Source of the DNA: Ewingella sp963519305
GTDB lineage: Bacteria > Pseudomonadota > Gammaproteobacteria > Enterobacterales > Enterobacteriaceae
Assembly (NCBI GenBank): GCA_963519305.1
Contig: CAUQMS010000007.1
Location: forward strand, 115,815 to 179,814
Direction: 5' to 3'
DNA length: 64,000 nucleotides
Shown: positions 15,251 to 24,200 of the stretch, piece by piece
How positions within the stretch are numbered: position 1 is the first letter of the stretch
Layout of the letters: every line of letters starts with the position of its first letter
Notes under the pieces: generated by a model
What the model was told of the DNA's origin: nothing
Databases searched by the model: none
What the model saw: the letters and a program-made list of their open reading frames with translations, nothing else
Made by a program: the position numbers and the translations under genes

Positions 15251-16498
15251 ATGGCCTCCCCGATACTTCCTACTCCCGAACACAGTCACAATATGCGTCT
15301 CATTGGCCACAGCGATCAGGGCGGCAGGCCCGATGGCGTACAGGTGATGGTTCACCGTGGCTATGCTTACATTGGCCATATGGTGTCGCAGGGTTTTTCC
15401 ATTGTGGATGTGCGTGATGCCAAAAACCCGCGAGCCGCAGGCTATGTGGCGGCCCCTCCGGGAACCTGGAATGTACATTTACAGGCGCACGACGATTTGC
15501 TGCTGGTGATCAACGCCCGCGACCTGTTTGCCGACACGCGCTTTGCCGATGAAAAAGTGTATTACACCCGTTCGGTCAGCGAGACCGTTCAGGATGTGCA
15601 GGATCGTGGCTGGAGCGCCGGCTTGCGCATTTTTGATATTTCGACCCCCGACAAGCCACGCGAAATCAGCTTCCTGCCGCTTAACGGCATCGGCATTCAC
15701 CGCATCTGGTACGTCGGCGGACGCTGGGCGTATGTCTCGGCCCTGCTCGACGGCTACAGTGACTACATCTTCCTGACTATCGATTTAGCCGATCCGCGCA
15801 AACCTGAAGTGGCTGGCCGCTGGTGGTTGCCGGGTATGAACACGGCTGAAGGGGAAAAGCCCGACTGGCCGGAGGGAAAACGCTATGCGCTGCACCACGC
15901 CATTATCAGCGGCGATACGGCCTACGCCAGCTGGCGCGACGGCGGCCTGACCCTGCTGGATGTCAGTGACCGCAGCCAGCCGAGCCTGATTTCGCACCGC
16001 AACTGGAGCCCGCCGTTTGGCGGTGGCACCCATACAGCGCTGCCGCTGCCTGACCGCAACCTGCTGGTGGTGCTCGACGAAGCGGTACTGGACAATCAGG
16101 AAGACGGCGAGAAATTTATCTGGCTGTTTGATATCCGCGAACCGGCTAACCCGGTCAGCATCAGCACCTTCCCACAGCCGGACGACGCTGATTACGTCAA
16201 AAAAGGCGCCCACTTCGGCCCGCATAATCTGCATGAGAACCGCCCCGGTAGCTTTATCAGCTCCACGCTGATTTTCGCCACCTACCAGAATGCCGGTGTC
16301 CGCGCCTATGACATCAGTAACCCGTATCAGCCCAAAGAGACCGGTGCGCTGGTTCCCGCGGCACCTGAGGTCATGATGGATAAACGCCCCGGACGCCCGC
16401 AGGTCATTCAGTCGTGCGACGTATTTGTTGATGCTCAGGGCATTATTTACAGCACCGATTACAACGGTGGTTTATCTATTATCGAATATTTGGGCTGA
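15251..16498 (+). CDS. LVIVD-repeat beta-propeller protein
   Basis: A 415-residue protein built from several LVIVD repeats, recognisable as short blades ending in a hydrophobic-IVD/FDI motif followed by a Pro-rich turn: FSIVDVRDAKNPRAAGYV, LRIFDISTPDKPREISFL, LTLLDVSDRSQPSLISH, IWLFDIREPANPVSIS and VRAYDISNPYQPKETGAL. The ends are rich in His and Trp. No signal peptide or membrane segment is visible, so it is probably cytoplasmic. The family's biochemical role is not established. AAGGA lies 7 bases before the ATG. It is divergent from hcxA (175 bases), but no functional link is evident. Confidence 0.85.
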   Translation: MASPILPTPEHSHNMRLIGHSDQGGRPDGVQVMVHRGYAYIGHMVSQGFSIVDVRDAKNPRAAGYVAAPPGTWNVHLQAHDDLLLVINARDLFADTRFADEKVYYTRSVSETVQDVQDRGWSAGLRIFDISTPDKPREISFLPLNGIGIHRIWYVGGRWAYVSALLDGYSDYIFLTIDLADPRKPEVAGRWWLPGMNTAEGEKPDWPEGKRYALHHAIISGDTAYASWRDGGLTLLDVSDRSQPSLISHRNWSPPFGGGTHTALPLPDRNLLVVLDEAVLDNQEDGEKFIWLFDIREPANPVSISTFPQPDDADYVKKGAHFGPHNLHENRPGSFISSTLIFATYQNAGVRAYDISNPYQPKETGALVPAAPEVMMDKRPGRPQVIQSCDVFVDAQGIIYSTDYNGGLSIIEYLG

Positions 16499-16703
16499 CC
16501 GGCCCTCTATTTCGCACTTATTTGTAGGACGCATCCTAACCTCAGGTGGGATGCAGCCCAAGCACTCCCTCCTCTATTGCAGATAATTCCCGCCTGTCTA
16601 ATATACCTCCCCGAGGTTATTAATAGCCGTTCTGATATATCTGCCTCCTGCCTGGGAAATTAAACCCGCGCAATAAATATATTATTTCACAGGAAATAAT
16701 AGA

Positions 16704-17075
16704 GTGTAAAAAATCGTATTAGCAGCATCTGTTATCGCGGCAATTTCTGCCTTTAATGCAGCAAACACAGGCTCTACCGGCAGCATCACTTTTAACGGTG
16801 AACTGACTGCCACTGCGTGTGACGTGATTGTTGATGGCCAGGCCGCTGACGCCACCGTTATTCAGCCAACCGTAGGGACTAACCAGCTGACCACTGCTGG
16901 CCAGACCGCAGGCAGCACCAACTTCAACATGGCGCTGAGTAGCTGTGCTGGCACCCTGACCACCGCTTCTGCCTTCTTCGAAGACGGCGCCAGCGTAGAT
17001 GCCGTTAACGGCCGTCTGAACAATATAACCGGTACCGTCGTCAGCAACGTGGTGTACTCCATCCAGTACAAATAA
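16704..17075 (+). pseudogene. Fimbrial major subunit remnant (start lost, internal deletion)
   Basis: The frame 16713-17075 encodes a fimbrillin: leader IVLAASVIAAISAFNAA, N-terminal strand GSITFNGELTATACDV with the first Cys of the subunit disulfide, then ALSSCAGT with the second, and a C-terminal SIQYK end. The frame cannot be started normally: the position after the AGGA site reads GTG TAA AAA ATC, a stop immediately at codon 2 where related genes read ATG AAA AAA. The product is about 120 residues, while such subunits are usually about 180; NNITGT runs straight into VVSNVVYSIQYK, so about 50 residues of the central barrel are missing. It looks inactive. Confidence 0.75.
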
Positions 17076-17135
17076 GTCACGGTTATCAAAGGGGCGTTAT
17101 TGCCCCTTTTACTCCCCTGAAGTCTCGAGAAAATC

Positions 17136-17725
17136 ATGAAAGCAATTTCCTCCACCGGGATTAAATTACCCGGCATAACAATATTATGCCTGGCGAGCGT
17201 ATCGTCATGGGCCAGTACTATTATTACCGGCACGCGAGTTATTTACCCGGCGACTGAAAAAGAAGTCACCGTTAAATTAAATAACGTCGGCGTTTCTCCG
17301 GTATTAGTTCAAAGCTGGATTGATAACGGCGACGTCAATGCCAAACCCGAAAATATCAGCGTACCCTTTATTTTAACGCTGCCAATTAACCGGGTTGAAC
17401 AGGGTCAGACTGAAGGGCAGATGATTGCGCCGTTCTCCTCGCTGGATTTCCTCCTCTCCGGGCTTTCTGCCATGACAGCACCAACGGCATCATGAAACTG
17501 GATAACTCCCCGAACGTCGCAACCGGTGTGGGCATTCAAATTGCGCAAGGAACGCCATCCAGCCCGATGCTGTTTAACTTTGCCGGAGCCCTGAGCTTTC
17601 CGCAGTTGAGCAGCGGCGTCACCAATATCATCATCCCGTTCCAGGCACGGTATATTCAAACTGAAAATGCTATCACCGCGGGTCCAGCTAACAGTAAAGC
17701 GGTGTTCACCGTTAACTACTACTGA
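17136..17725 (+). pseudogene. Fimbrial chaperone 5' half fused out of frame to a fimbrial tip-subunit 3' end
   Basis: From ATG 17136 the first 90 residues are a PapD-type periplasmic chaperone: signal ending SSWA, then TRVIYPATEKEVTVKLNN and the G1-like strand PFILTLPINRVEQGQT. There the chaperone stops being recognisable, and the frame ends at 17495. In another frame, CHDSTNGIMKLDNSPNVATG through GALSFPQLSSGV to the end FTVNYY (17725) is the C-terminus of a fimbrial minor subunit or adhesin. One deletion with a junction near 17400 has removed the rest of the chaperone, the usher and most of the adhesin. The 3' end overlaps the convergent transporter gene by 14 bases. Confidence 0.7.
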
Positions 17726-18668
17726 CAGAGGCTTTTTGCGGCTTAATACGCATCGCCACAATCACCCCGACAATCAGACAGACAATGCCGCCGACGGTCA
17801 TCAATGGCGGCCATGCCTGACGCAGTAAAAAGGCGTAAGCCAGACCGGTAATAATCTCGAAAACGATCAAAGGACCCAGCAGCACCGTCGGCAGGCGCTG
17901 GCTGGCTTCATTCCAGCAGAGCGCACCAATCCACGAGCAGAACACGCCAATCGCCACCATCAGACCGAGAAACACCCAGGGCCGCGGGCCAAGCGGCAGG
18001 GCAAATTCGCTGTGTGACAATGACAAATACAGACAGGCGAGCGCATAGCCGATCAGTGCCAAAGGCAGCGTCACCACGCCCTGCGCCGTTGACCAGGTCA
18101 CCGGTGACTTCTCTGGATTCTGCCGTAACCAGCGGGCATTGCGCAGCGGAAACCACGTCCAGCACGCCAGCGCGGCCACCGCAAGGGCGATCCCCGTTCC
18201 ATAGCGCCACGCATCAAACGGCTCACTATTGCCCTGTAACTCCGCCACGTTCACCAGAACCAGACCGAGCGCAATCACCAGCAAAGCCGGCGTGAGTTTT
18301 TTCCACGGCAGACGTCCGTCATCCTGCCCGTAGAACAGATTGGCAGCCACGGAGATCACCACCGGCAGCGTACCGATGATCATGGTAGAGACCGGTGCGC
18401 CGGTACGCTGAATGGCGCTGGCAAGACACAGGTAGTAGAGCAAATTGCCGATCACCGTCTGCTTGAGTGCTTCGACCCAATCCGCACGGCTTAACGCCCG
18501 CAGCGCATCCCGCTTAAACCACGCGATCACCAAGGCAATCGCGCCAAAAGCGACATAGCGGGCGGTGGATTGCAGCGAAGGGGGATAATCCGGAACGATC
18601 ATCGGGCCGACAAAAATCAGCCCCCACATCAGGCCGGACGCCAGAGCAAACAGCACACCTTTTAACAT
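17712..18668 (-). CDS. DMT-superfamily (EamA) transporter
   Basis: A 318-residue inner-membrane protein with ten hydrophobic segments in two EamA repeats; the first begins GVLFALASGLMWGLIFVGP, and the pattern is typical of drug/metabolite exporters. The substrate cannot be read from sequence. ATG 18668 is preferred over the adjacent ATG 18671 because AGAGG then sits at normal spacing. A divergently or separately transcribed AraC regulator follows upstream on the same strand (18776-19606), and such neighbours are often regulator and export target. The 3' end overlaps the fimbrial remnant by a few bases. Confidence 0.88.
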   Translation of the reverse strand: MLKGVLFALASGLMWGLIFVGPMIVPDYPPSLQSTARYVAFGAIALVIAWFKRDALRALSRADWVEALKQTVIGNLLYYLCLASAIQRTGAPVSTMIIGTLPVVISVAANLFYGQDDGRLPWKKLTPALLVIALGLVLVNVAELQGNSEPFDAWRYGTGIALAVAALACWTWFPLRNARWLRQNPEKSPVTWSTAQGVVTLPLALIGYALACLYLSLSHSEFALPLGPRPWVFLGLMVAIGVFCSWIGALCWNEASQRLPTVLLGPLIVFEIITGLAYAFLLRQAWPPLMTVGGIVCLIVGVIVAMRIKPQKASVSSS

Positions 18669-18775
18669 CATTAACCTCTGAGAAACGTTTATATGCAGCG
18701 CAGGGTAAAGTGACGGGCGCAGGCTGTATTGTAGGAAATTGCTGTTTGGAGGAGGAAAGGAAAGGGAGCCGAAGG

Positions 18776-19606
18776 TTATCTGGCCGGACAGACCTGTTTT
18801 TGATAGCGCACCGGCGTGACACCATACCGGTGCGAAAACGCACGGGTCAGATGTGCCTGGTCGGTCAGCCCGGCGCCGAAAGCCACCTGTGCCGCAGGCA
18901 TACCCTGACTGAGCATTCGTTTAGCTTCGTTCAGACGGATTGCCATCAGCATCTGATGCGGGGTGACGTGCAGTTGGGATTTGAAGGTGCGCAGAAAGTG
19001 GTAGGGGCTCAGTGAAACCAGCGTCGCCAGTTCATCAAGCGTTATGTTACGGGTGTAGTTATCGCGCAGGTAACTTTTCACCATGTCAAAACGGTGGGCC
19101 GGTTCGTCAGCGGCTTTGCGCGCGACTCTGGAATGAGGACGCAGCAGGCTGGTCAGCGAAAGCAACAGACTGTCGACGGCAAGCGGGTCCTCACTCTGCC
19201 AGAGCGCGCCCAGCAGTTGGGAAAGCTGACGGGCGGCCCGCGGATCCTGTTTCACGACCTCGGTAAACCAGTGCCCGCTTTCGCCGGTGAGCGTCTCAAA
19301 TACCTGCGGTTCGATATAAATCATGCGGTAGAACCAGCCACCTTCACTCTCCGACTGGCCGGTGTGGATCTCATCCGGGTTCATCATCACCAGCGACCCG
19401 GCTGACGCCAGATGCTGGCTGCCACGGTAGCGAAACCGCTCGGCGCCGTAGTCAATCGTCCCGATACCGAAGCCGTCATGAGAATGCGGCTCAAAGGCAT
19501 ACTGGTCGATATGCGCGTGGTAAAGCTCAACGCCGGGCAACTGCGGCAGGGTTTTAAACTGCGCACAATCTTTGTCGAAAGGGAAACGCTCCGGTACGCC
19601 CTGCAT
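18776..19606 (-). CDS. AraC-family transcriptional regulator
   Basis: A 276-residue regulator with an N-terminal cupin-type effector domain (HAHIDQYAFEPHSHDGFGIG: metal- or ligand-binding His cluster) and a C-terminal double helix-turn-helix (ITLDELATLVSLSPYHFLRT, then AAQVAFGAGLTDQAHLTRAF), ending in the canonical YGVTPVRYQ. It probably controls the adjacent EamA exporter gene 107 bases downstream on the same strand. No operator was identified. Confidence 0.88.
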   Translation of the reverse strand: MQGVPERFPFDKDCAQFKTLPQLPGVELYHAHIDQYAFEPHSHDGFGIGTIDYGAERFRYRGSQHLASAGSLVMMNPDEIHTGQSESEGGWFYRMIYIEPQVFETLTGESGHWFTEVVKQDPRAARQLSQLLGALWQSEDPLAVDSLLLSLTSLLRPHSRVARKAADEPAHRFDMVKSYLRDNYTRNITLDELATLVSLSPYHFLRTFKSQLHVTPHQMLMAIRLNEAKRMLSQGMPAAQVAFGAGLTDQAHLTRAFSHRYGVTPVRYQKQVCPAR

Positions 19607-19673
19607 GGTGCCGCCTCCTTTATCAGACTGGCCGTGAAATGAGTCTGTTAAAGATAGCAGCTTCCCCGGCGGC

Positions 19674-20333
19674 TTACTCCCTCAGGCTTTCAAACGCCGT
19701 TAAAGAGATCAGCTCGGCGAAACTGGAAACCTTCAGTTTTTTCAGCAGGCTTTTCTTCTGCGCACTGGTGGTTTTCGGGCTGCGGTTGAGTAGCTGGCTG
19801 ATGTCATTATTGGATTTCCCCTGCAATAGCAGGCTCACACCCTCTGCCCCGTTCAGCGCAGCGTGCGTCACCAGCACCGACTGCTCGCTGGCGTAAGGTT
19901 CGGACAGCAAAATGTCAGCGCCGTGCTGGTCAAACTGCGTGGCGCTGCCGAGCAGGTCAATTTCGTTATTCTGTAAAGCTTTCAGCGCTGAGCGGCGGCT
20001 GGAGAATATTTTCACCTCAACCTTAACGTGCAGCATCTCTTCAATGAGACCGACGTAATCGGCGGTGATCCCTTCGAATTCCCCCTGGTTATTGGTGATA
20101 TCAAAGGGCGGATATTGTGGATTCGAAATCCCGAGGGTCAGGGTTTTCTTGCGTCCCAACCACGCATCTTCTTCCGCCGTCAGTAACGATGCAGGCAGAT
20201 TAGGGTGCTGCGGTGAACGGCTGAGCAGTTGCAGCGGCTGCGCACTTTCGGCGGCCGGGGCAGGTGTTTCATCAAAGACCAGCATCAGGCCCAGATTCAG
20301 ACCTTTGCTCAGTAAGGACGTGAAACGGGACAT
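19674..20333 (-). CDS. Hybrid protein: EvgS-type substrate-binding domain fused to a LuxR-type HTH
   Basis: A 219-residue frame of two unrelated parts. Residues about 48-160 match the periplasmic SBP_bac_3 sensor domain of EvgS/BvgS kinases (WLGRKKTLTLGISNPQYPPF, EFEGITADYVGLIEEML, DLLGSATQF). From about 163 the protein turns into a NarL/LuxR helix-turn-helix (LLLQGKSNNDISQLLNRSPK, then KKSLLKKLKVSS). Membrane helices, kinase and receiver are absent and the HTH lacks its leading LTPRE segment, so it looks like an in-frame deletion product of an evgS-like gene and a neighbouring evgA-like gene. The N-terminus has no convincing signal peptide. It starts 3 bases after the truncated regulator upstream. 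Whether it is functional is open. Confidence 0.6.
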   Translation of the reverse strand: MSRFTSLLSKGLNLGLMLVFDETPAPAAESAQPLQLLSRSPQHPNLPASLLTAEEDAWLGRKKTLTLGISNPQYPPFDITNNQGEFEGITADYVGLIEEMLHVKVEVKIFSSRRSALKALQNNEIDLLGSATQFDQHGADILLSEPYASEQSVLVTHAALNGAEGVSLLLQGKSNNDISQLLNRSPKTTSAQKKSLLKKLKVSSFAELISLTAFESLRE

Positions 20334-20336
20334 CAG

Positions 20337-20855
20337 CTATTCCACCAGAGCGTGGCGTTTGGCAAGTTCGATCAGATCGATCAGCGTCGTGGCTTGCAGC
20401 TTATTCAACAGGCGGGTTTTGTAGGTGCTGATGGTTTTATTGCTCAGCATCAGTTCATTAGCAATTTGCATATTGCTCCAGCCGCGGGCCAGATAGATCA
20501 ATACCATCATTTCGCGAGCCGACAGCGAAGCCAGCTGGGAGGCCTCATCCTGCGGCTGCCGGTAAGCTGAATGACCGGCAGCAGGAGTGTCTTGTGGGAA
20601 ATAGCTGTAACCCAGTACGGAAAAGAATGATATCGGGTGATCTCTCCGCCCCATAAAAACAGAGGTTCCCGACATTAAGGCTGAGGAGTTTGCAGGGATT
20701 CTTTCCCGATGAACAGGCAGCCAGTTCCTAACTGCCTGTAGGATGCGTCCGAAGTCGACCAAAATAGTGCCATCCGCATGACTCACAACAACAATTACCA
20801 GATTATATCGCCGGCAATGCGCATGCGGCTTGAATCCTGAGGCCATGCAGGTCAA
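20337..20855 (-). pseudogene. N-terminally truncated EvgA-like LuxR response regulator
   Basis: Only the last receiver helix (FFSVLGYSYFPQD) and a complete LuxR helix-turn-helix (LSAREMMVLIYLARGWSNMQ, LMLSNKTISTYKTRLLNKL) are recognisable. The phospho-acceptor part of the receiver, normally about 120 residues, is missing, and the upstream reading in this frame is not protein-like. Possible starts are internal (ATG 20675 or 20654), both with poor ribosome sites. It precedes the EvgS/LuxR hybrid by 3 bases, mirroring the evgA-evgS order. A short HTH-only regulator could still be made, so loss of function is inferred. Confidence 0.55.
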
Positions 20856-20899
20856 AATATGCCCTGCCCCTCAGCGGAATTCACATCATCATAAAATCT

Positions 20900-21124
20900 A
20901 TGAGCACTGCCAAACCACGCCGTCCTCACGGACGATGGACCTACTTCATCATGTTTGAAGATATTCTGTGGCCATGCCCTGTTCATTGGGAATGGGAAAA
21001 CAGTTACGGCGGCTGGCTACCCTACTACTACTCTCCGACCCTTGAATTTGTCGCAGGCGACCCACGCCGCGCGTTCAAAGTGGCGAAAAATAAGCCCGCC
21101 CCGGTCCGCAGTTCTGTAATATAA
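20900..21124 (+). CDS. Hypothetical aromatic-rich small protein
   Basis: A 74-residue frame, very rich in Trp, Tyr and Pro (GRWTYFIMFEDILWPCPVHW, GGWLPYYYSPT), with basic ends. The composition is unlike random reading of GC-rich DNA, which favours a real protein, but no Shine-Dalgarno is visible before the ATG and no family is recognised. It lies between the evg-like remnants and the glucan synthase, on the same strand as the latter. Confidence 0.4.
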   Translation: MSTAKPRRPHGRWTYFIMFEDILWPCPVHWEWENSYGGWLPYYYSPTLEFVAGDPRRAFKVAKNKPAPVRSSVI

Positions 21125-21284
21125 CCCCGCGCTTTCGGGCATTCACTGCTACGCTTAATCCAACCGGTTATCGCCGTACCGTCTATCCGTGAAGCTTCCC
21201 CGCTTGTTCTTCACTCACTCAGCGTACGTACACATTCAGCCATACCGATACCTGTCCTTTTGCGTACGCATAAGGAATGTTCGC

Positions 21285-24200
21285 GTGAAAAACCCTTTCA
21301 GTGTCTGGTTAAAGAATCGAAGAGATCCCCCCGTGTCGCCGGGCGCAGCACCGCGCACTACCAGGGATAGTCAGGAAAATACGCCCATTGCAGCAGAGCT
21401 TTTCTCTGCCGACCAGATGGAACGTTATGGTGAAAAGCTGGCGCAATCCCATAAGCTTTCCAGTAAAAAAGCGCCCTACTATCTGTTAAAACGGCTGGCC
21501 GCCAATGAAACGCTGCTGACCCGTAACTGCCATATTCTTAGCACCGGCGAGAAAAACAGCATCGCCCCCGCCGGTGAGTGGCTGCTCGACAACTTTTATC
21601 TGATTGAAGAGCAGATCCGTCTGGTGCGTCAGCTGCTGCCAAAAAACTTTGGTAAAGGCCTGCCTGCGCTGGCCGCACCGCATAACTGCCCGCGTATTTA
21701 TGACATCGCCACCGAAGCCATCGCCCACAGCGACGGCCACTGGGACCCGGCCACCCTGACGCGCTTTATCGCCGCCTATCAGAAAGTCACGCCGCTCAAA
21801 CTCGGCGAACTGTGGGCGTTACCCGGCATGCTGCGTCTGGCGCTGATCGAAAACCTGCGCCGCGTAAGTATTGACGTCGCCAAAGCTCAGCAGGAGCGCA
21901 ATCTGGCGGACCGCTGGGTGAACAAAATGCAGGACTCGGCCGAGAACGACCCGGCCCGGCTGATTATCGTCATTGCTGATATGGCGCGATCTAACCCGCC
22001 GCGTACCAGCGCCTTTGTGGCTGAACTGGTGCGCCGCCTGCAAGGCCACGGCTCCATGCTGGCCCTGCCGCTGACCTGGATTGAACAGCGTCTGGCGGAA
22101 GCGGGCCTGACCACGGCCGAGCTTATCGCCCGATTCAACCAGCATCTGGCGGTCAGCCAGCTGTCGGTCAGCAACAGCATCACCGGCCTGCGTCAGCTCA
22201 ATGAGATGAACTGGGCGGACTTCGCCGAAAGCATGAGTCTGGTCGAAAAGATCCTGCATCAGGATCCGTCGGGGATTTACCCGACCATGCACTTTGACAC
22301 GCGCGATCACTACCGCCACGTCATTGAAATGCTGGCGCGCCACTGCGTGTATGACGAAGCGGGTGTTGCCCGTCAGGTGATCGCCCTGACCGAACACGCG
22401 CCGCCGGGCAGCCGTATGCAGCATGTCGGCTATTTTCTGGTGAACAATGGTCGTGAAGCGCTGGAAAAGCATCTCAAGGTGCGCTTCTCACCGCTCAGCC
22501 GTTTCCGCTATCAGTTGAACAAAACGCCGCTGCTCTCCTGGCTGGGCAGCCTGAGCCTGCTCATCACCGCCATGACCGCCGACCTGCTGTTTCGCACGCA
22601 CACACACGGCATGAACTGGATACTGTGGCTGCTGGCCATTCCGGTGGTCATCGTATGCAGCCAGTTCATCATGAACCTGCTGAGCGAAGTCACCACCCGT
22701 ACCCGCACGCCGCACCCGTTGCCACGGCTGGATTTCTCCGAAGAGATCCCCGAGGCGTTCAGCACGCTGGTGGCGGTCCCCTGCCTGCTCGGTAATCGCA
22801 AAGGCATTGACACCCTGCTCAACGGCCTTGAAGTTTGTTATCTCGGTAACGCCCGCGCGAATCTTTACTTCGCCCTGGTGGCCGATTTCCACGACAGCAG
22901 CACCCAGTTCCGCCCGGCCGATGATCTGCTGCTGGAGTATGCCAGCGTGCAAATCAGCCAGCTCAACCGCAAATATCCGGACGGCGGCGGACGTCTGTTT
23001 ACCCTGCTGCACCGGGAAAATCAGCTCAATGCCGCACAGGGTGTGTGGATGGGTTATGAGCGTAAACGCGGCAAACTTGCCGCACTGAACCGCTGGCTGC
23101 GCGGTGAAGCACAACAGTTCACCACCGTGGTGGGCGCCACCCAAGGCCAGCTCAGCGCGGTGAAATATGTCATCACTCTCGACAGCGATACCGTACTGCC
23201 GCGCGCTACCGCACATCAGTTAATCTCCGCCATGGCCCATCCGCTCAACCATCCGATTTACGACCCGCAACTGCGCCGCGTGGTGGAAGGTTACGCCATT
23301 TTACAACCACGTCTGGCCGAAGAGATCCCACGCTATGGTCAGGGCCGCTATGCCGCGATGAGCAGCAGTATTCCGGGCAATGATCCTTATTCGTCAATGT
23401 CATCTGACATCTATCAGGATCTGTTTGGCGAAGGCTCGTATGTCGGCAAAGGCATTTACGACATCGACATGTTTATGCAGGCGACCGACAACACCTGTCC
23501 GGAAAATCTGGTGCTCAGTCATGACCTGCTGGAGGGATGCTACGCCCGCTCGGGTATGCTCAGTGATGTGGTGCTGTACGAGCAGTATCCGGCCAACTAT
23601 CTGGTGGATGTCTCGCGCCGTTCGCGCTGGATCCGCGGTGACTGGCAGTTGTTCAACTGGCTACGTCTGCGGGTGCGCCAGACCGACGGCACCCGCGCCG
23701 CCAATCCGCTCAGCACGCTGTCGCGCTGGAAATTGTTGGATAACCTGCGCCGCAGTCTGGTCGCACCCAGCCTGCTGGTGATGATTTTTGCCGCCCTGTC
23801 ACTGGTGCCCAATCCCGGATACTGGCTGGGGTTTATCGCCACGCTGATCCTGCTTCCCACTGCCATCGCACTGGTGCTGGATTTGCTCAACAAAGGGCCG
23901 CGCCGCCCGCTGCTTCAGCATATCCGCTGTGTGATCGCCGGTACGCTTAGCCGCCTGTCGCACATTGTTCTGTATCTGGCCACGCTGCCGCACGAAAGCG
24001 GTTATACCCTCAAAGCCATTCTGGTCACGCTGTGGCGGCTGGTGGTCAGCCACAAACATTTGCAGGAGTGGACCAGTTTCGACGCCAGCAAATCGCGCTT
24101 TTCGCTGGCACCGGAGAACTTCTACCGCGCTATGTGGATAAACCCGGTGGCGGGCGTGGTGCTGATTCTACTCACCATGCACTTCAACCCGCTGCTGATG

